Below, one piece after another: positions 6,147-7,341 of a stretch of DNA of 7,341 nt. The DNA is from an uncultured Eubacteriales bacterium (GTDB taxonomy: Bacteria > Bacillota_A > Clostridia > Oscillospirales > Oscillospiraceae). Numbering within the stretch: the first letter of the stretch is position 1; each line of letters begins with the position of its first letter. Position numbers and translations under genes: made by a program. The notes beneath the pieces were generated by a model, which saw only the letters and a program-made list of their open reading frames with translations, ran no database searches and was not told the origin of the DNA. The DNA is taken from the NCBI GenBank assembly GCA_949451265.1, contig CASTQR010000080.1, forward strand, positions 1 to 7,341, in the 5' to 3' direction.

Positions 6147-7154
6147 TTACAGATGGGCCAGCCGCAGATCGTCCCCGTAGAAGGTGAGCTCCTGGTAGAG
6201 CCCGCCAATCCGGGAGGTGAGCTGGGGGGTGTACCGCTGGGCGAGCTGCTCCAGGGACAGGTTGGTGGAGATGATGGTGTGCCGTCCGGCCTGGAGGCGG
6301 CCGTTGACCACCTCATATAAGGTGGTCTGTGCCAGGGGGGTGGTGAACTCGCTGCCCAGGTCGTCCAGGATCAGCAGGTCGCAGGACAGGAACCGCCTCG
6401 TCTCGTCCCTGGCCTGGCGGCCCTCCCCGGCGTCCCTGGCAAAGCGGCGGGTCTCGAAGGAGGCGAACAGGCTGATGGCGGTGTCGTACACCACAGAGTA
6501 CCCCCGGCGGGACACCTCCCTGGCAACGCAGCCGGACAGGAAGGTCTTGCCCAGGCCGGTGCCCCCGGAAAACAGCAGGTTGTGCAGGGGGTAATGGGGG
6601 AACTGCTTGGCGTACCCCTCGCACACCTGCACCACCCGGCGCATCTGCTCTCGGGGGGAACGGCTTCGCCCCTGCCAGGGTGCGTCGCTGTACACGTCCA
6701 GGCGGAGCTTGTCAAAATCCTGTTCATCGGTGAGGTTCAGCAGGGCGGTGAGGGCCTTGATCTGCTCCTGGGCGCACAGCTCCCGCAGGCAGGTACACAT
6801 CTGTCCCCCCTCGATCCAGCCCCGGTCGCCGCACTTGGGGCAGACGGGGACGGCGTCCAGGGCGTCGGGGCCGTACCCCAGCCCCGCCAGAAGCTGGGCC
6901 CGCTCCGCCTGCAGGGCCTCGTTCCGGGCGCGGATGGCGGCGATCTCCGGGCCATCCGCCGCCACCGGCCTGCTCCCGACGGCCAGCTCGGCCAGCTCCG
7001 CCATGGTGCCCCGGAGGGCGGCGTCGAGCTGGTGCAGCCGGGGCTCCTGGGTGTACAGCGTCCGCTCCCGCTCAAAGCGGAGGCGGTCCACCCTGTTCCG
7101 GCGGCGCTCCAGCCGGGCCAGCGCGCGGCGCGTTACCTCGGGTTCATAGGCCAT
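6147..7154 (-). CDS. DnaC/DnaI-type helicase loader (AAA+ ATPase)
   Basis: The protein has 335 aa. AAA+ loaders of this type place the replicative helicase on DNA at the origin and at restarting forks. The N-terminal 100 residues are Arg/Glu/Ala-rich and likely coiled or helical, the helicase-contacting region in this family. A zinc-binding knuckle follows with C105-x2-C108 and C120-x-C122 (C127 is also near). The ATPase core has Walker A GGTGLGKT at 197-204, Walker B LLILDD ending at D264-D265, sensor-1 N298 in ISTN, and R315 as the likely arginine finger (SR-I-G-G). The start at 7154 has AAAGGGGG about 9 nt upstream. It follows a DnaD-like gene by one base, the common DnaD-DnaC pairing of Clostridia. 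An IstB transposition helper is an alternative, but the zinc knuckle, long N-terminus and partner gene argue for replication. Confidence 0.92.
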   Translation of the reverse strand: MAYEPEVTRRALARLERRRNRVDRLRFERERTLYTQEPRLHQLDAALRGTMAELAELAVGSRPVAADGPEIAAIRARNEALQAERAQLLAGLGYGPDALDAVPVCPKCGDRGWIEGGQMCTCLRELCAQEQIKALTALLNLTDEQDFDKLRLDVYSDAPWQGRSRSPREQMRRVVQVCEGYAKQFPHYPLHNLLFSGGTGLGKTFLSGCVAREVSRRGYSVVYDTAISLFASFETRRFARDAGEGRQARDETRRFLSCDLLILDDLGSEFTTPLAQTTLYEVVNGRLQAGRHTIISTNLSLEQLAQRYTPQLTSRIGGLYQELTFYGDDLRLAHL

Positions 7155-7155
7155 A

Positions 7156-7341
7156 TCAGCCGCCCCCTTTCTCCTGTTGGGCTAAGAATTGATCCAGCCA
7201 GTCGCTGTTTTTGTCGATGCGCTCCTGGGTGGGCTGGAAGTCCTGGGGCTGGGCCTGGGCGGGCCTGGCGGGCCGGGACGGGGGCCTGTCCCCCGCCTCC
7301 ACCTGCTGGGGCGTCCGGAACCCGGCGGCGTGCCAGGACTG
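7156..7341 (-). CDS. DnaD-like replication initiation protein, C-terminal part (runs off the window)
   Basis: The last 61 codons of a minus-strand gene end at TGA (7158-7156), one base before the dnaC start. The visible part begins SWHAAGFRTPQQVEAGD, which resembles the end of a DnaD/DnaB C-terminal domain (helices with W..AG..T..QV). A proline/glutamine-rich linker of about 25 residues follows, then an acidic-aromatic tail around DWLDQFLAQQEKGGG. Proteins of this family remodel DNA at initiation and recruit the helicase loader, which fits the gene next door. The identification rests on a short stretch plus context. Confidence 0.75.
   Translation of the reverse strand, partial: QSWHAAGFRTPQQVEAGDRPPSRPARPAQAQPQDFQPTQERIDKNSDWLDQFLAQQEKGGG

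Noticed and set aside
5222..6316. A 364-codon minus-strand open frame opposite trpZ.
   Set aside because: It is an antisense shadow rich in Q, G and P that also crosses a terminator; trpZ on the plus strand has all ABC motifs.
6147..7154. IstB-like ATPase of an insertion sequence.
   Set aside because: There is no transposase gene or inverted repeat, and the protein has the zinc knuckle and DnaD-like partner expected of a replication helicase loader.

Overview
The window is GC-rich, uses Shine-Dalgarno starts, and carries a T-box riboswitch, a lipoprotein signal and a DnaD/DnaC-type helicase-loading pair. That combination points to a Gram-positive anaerobe of the Clostridia. The high GC and protein flavour resemble gut Oscillospiraceae of the Flavonifractor/Pseudoflavonifractor/Lawsonibacter type; this is an inference from recall, not a search.

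Layout. (1) 1-591: the 3' part of a small helical-bundle gene (+). Its 5' end appears to be replaced, near 165-182, by a C-terminal scrap of a repeat-bearing surface protein read on the other strand. A strong bidirectional terminator follows. (2) 591-1892 (-): an FAD-dependent oxidoreductase with a complete C-terminal Rieske [2Fe-2S] domain. (3) 1893-2454: a divergent intergenic region. It holds a tandem A/T-tract repeat, a perfect-consensus sigma-A promoter and a T-box leader with specifier TGG (Trp). The leader's antiterminator and terminator are mutually exclusive and both can be drawn base by base. (4) 2455-6085 (+): one operon of substrate-binding lipoprotein (TrpX type), class I SAM methyltransferase, permease (TrpY type) and ATPase (TrpZ type), closed by a terminator at 6094-6127. 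(5) 6147-7341 (-): a DnaC/DnaI-type helicase loader and the C-terminal end of a DnaD-like replication protein, in an operon convergent with the transporter.

How it works together: when uncharged tRNA-Trp accumulates, the leader should read through and the cell makes a lipoprotein-dependent ABC importer, most likely for tryptophan or a related indole compound. The most unusual point is the methyltransferase gene, which sits between the binding protein and the permease under the same Trp switch and has a visibly different codon choice. I do not see a wholly new system (no CRISPR, transposase, toxin-antitoxin or phage genes). The embedded methyltransferase, the T-box discriminator base and the chimeric left end are the points worth a second look.
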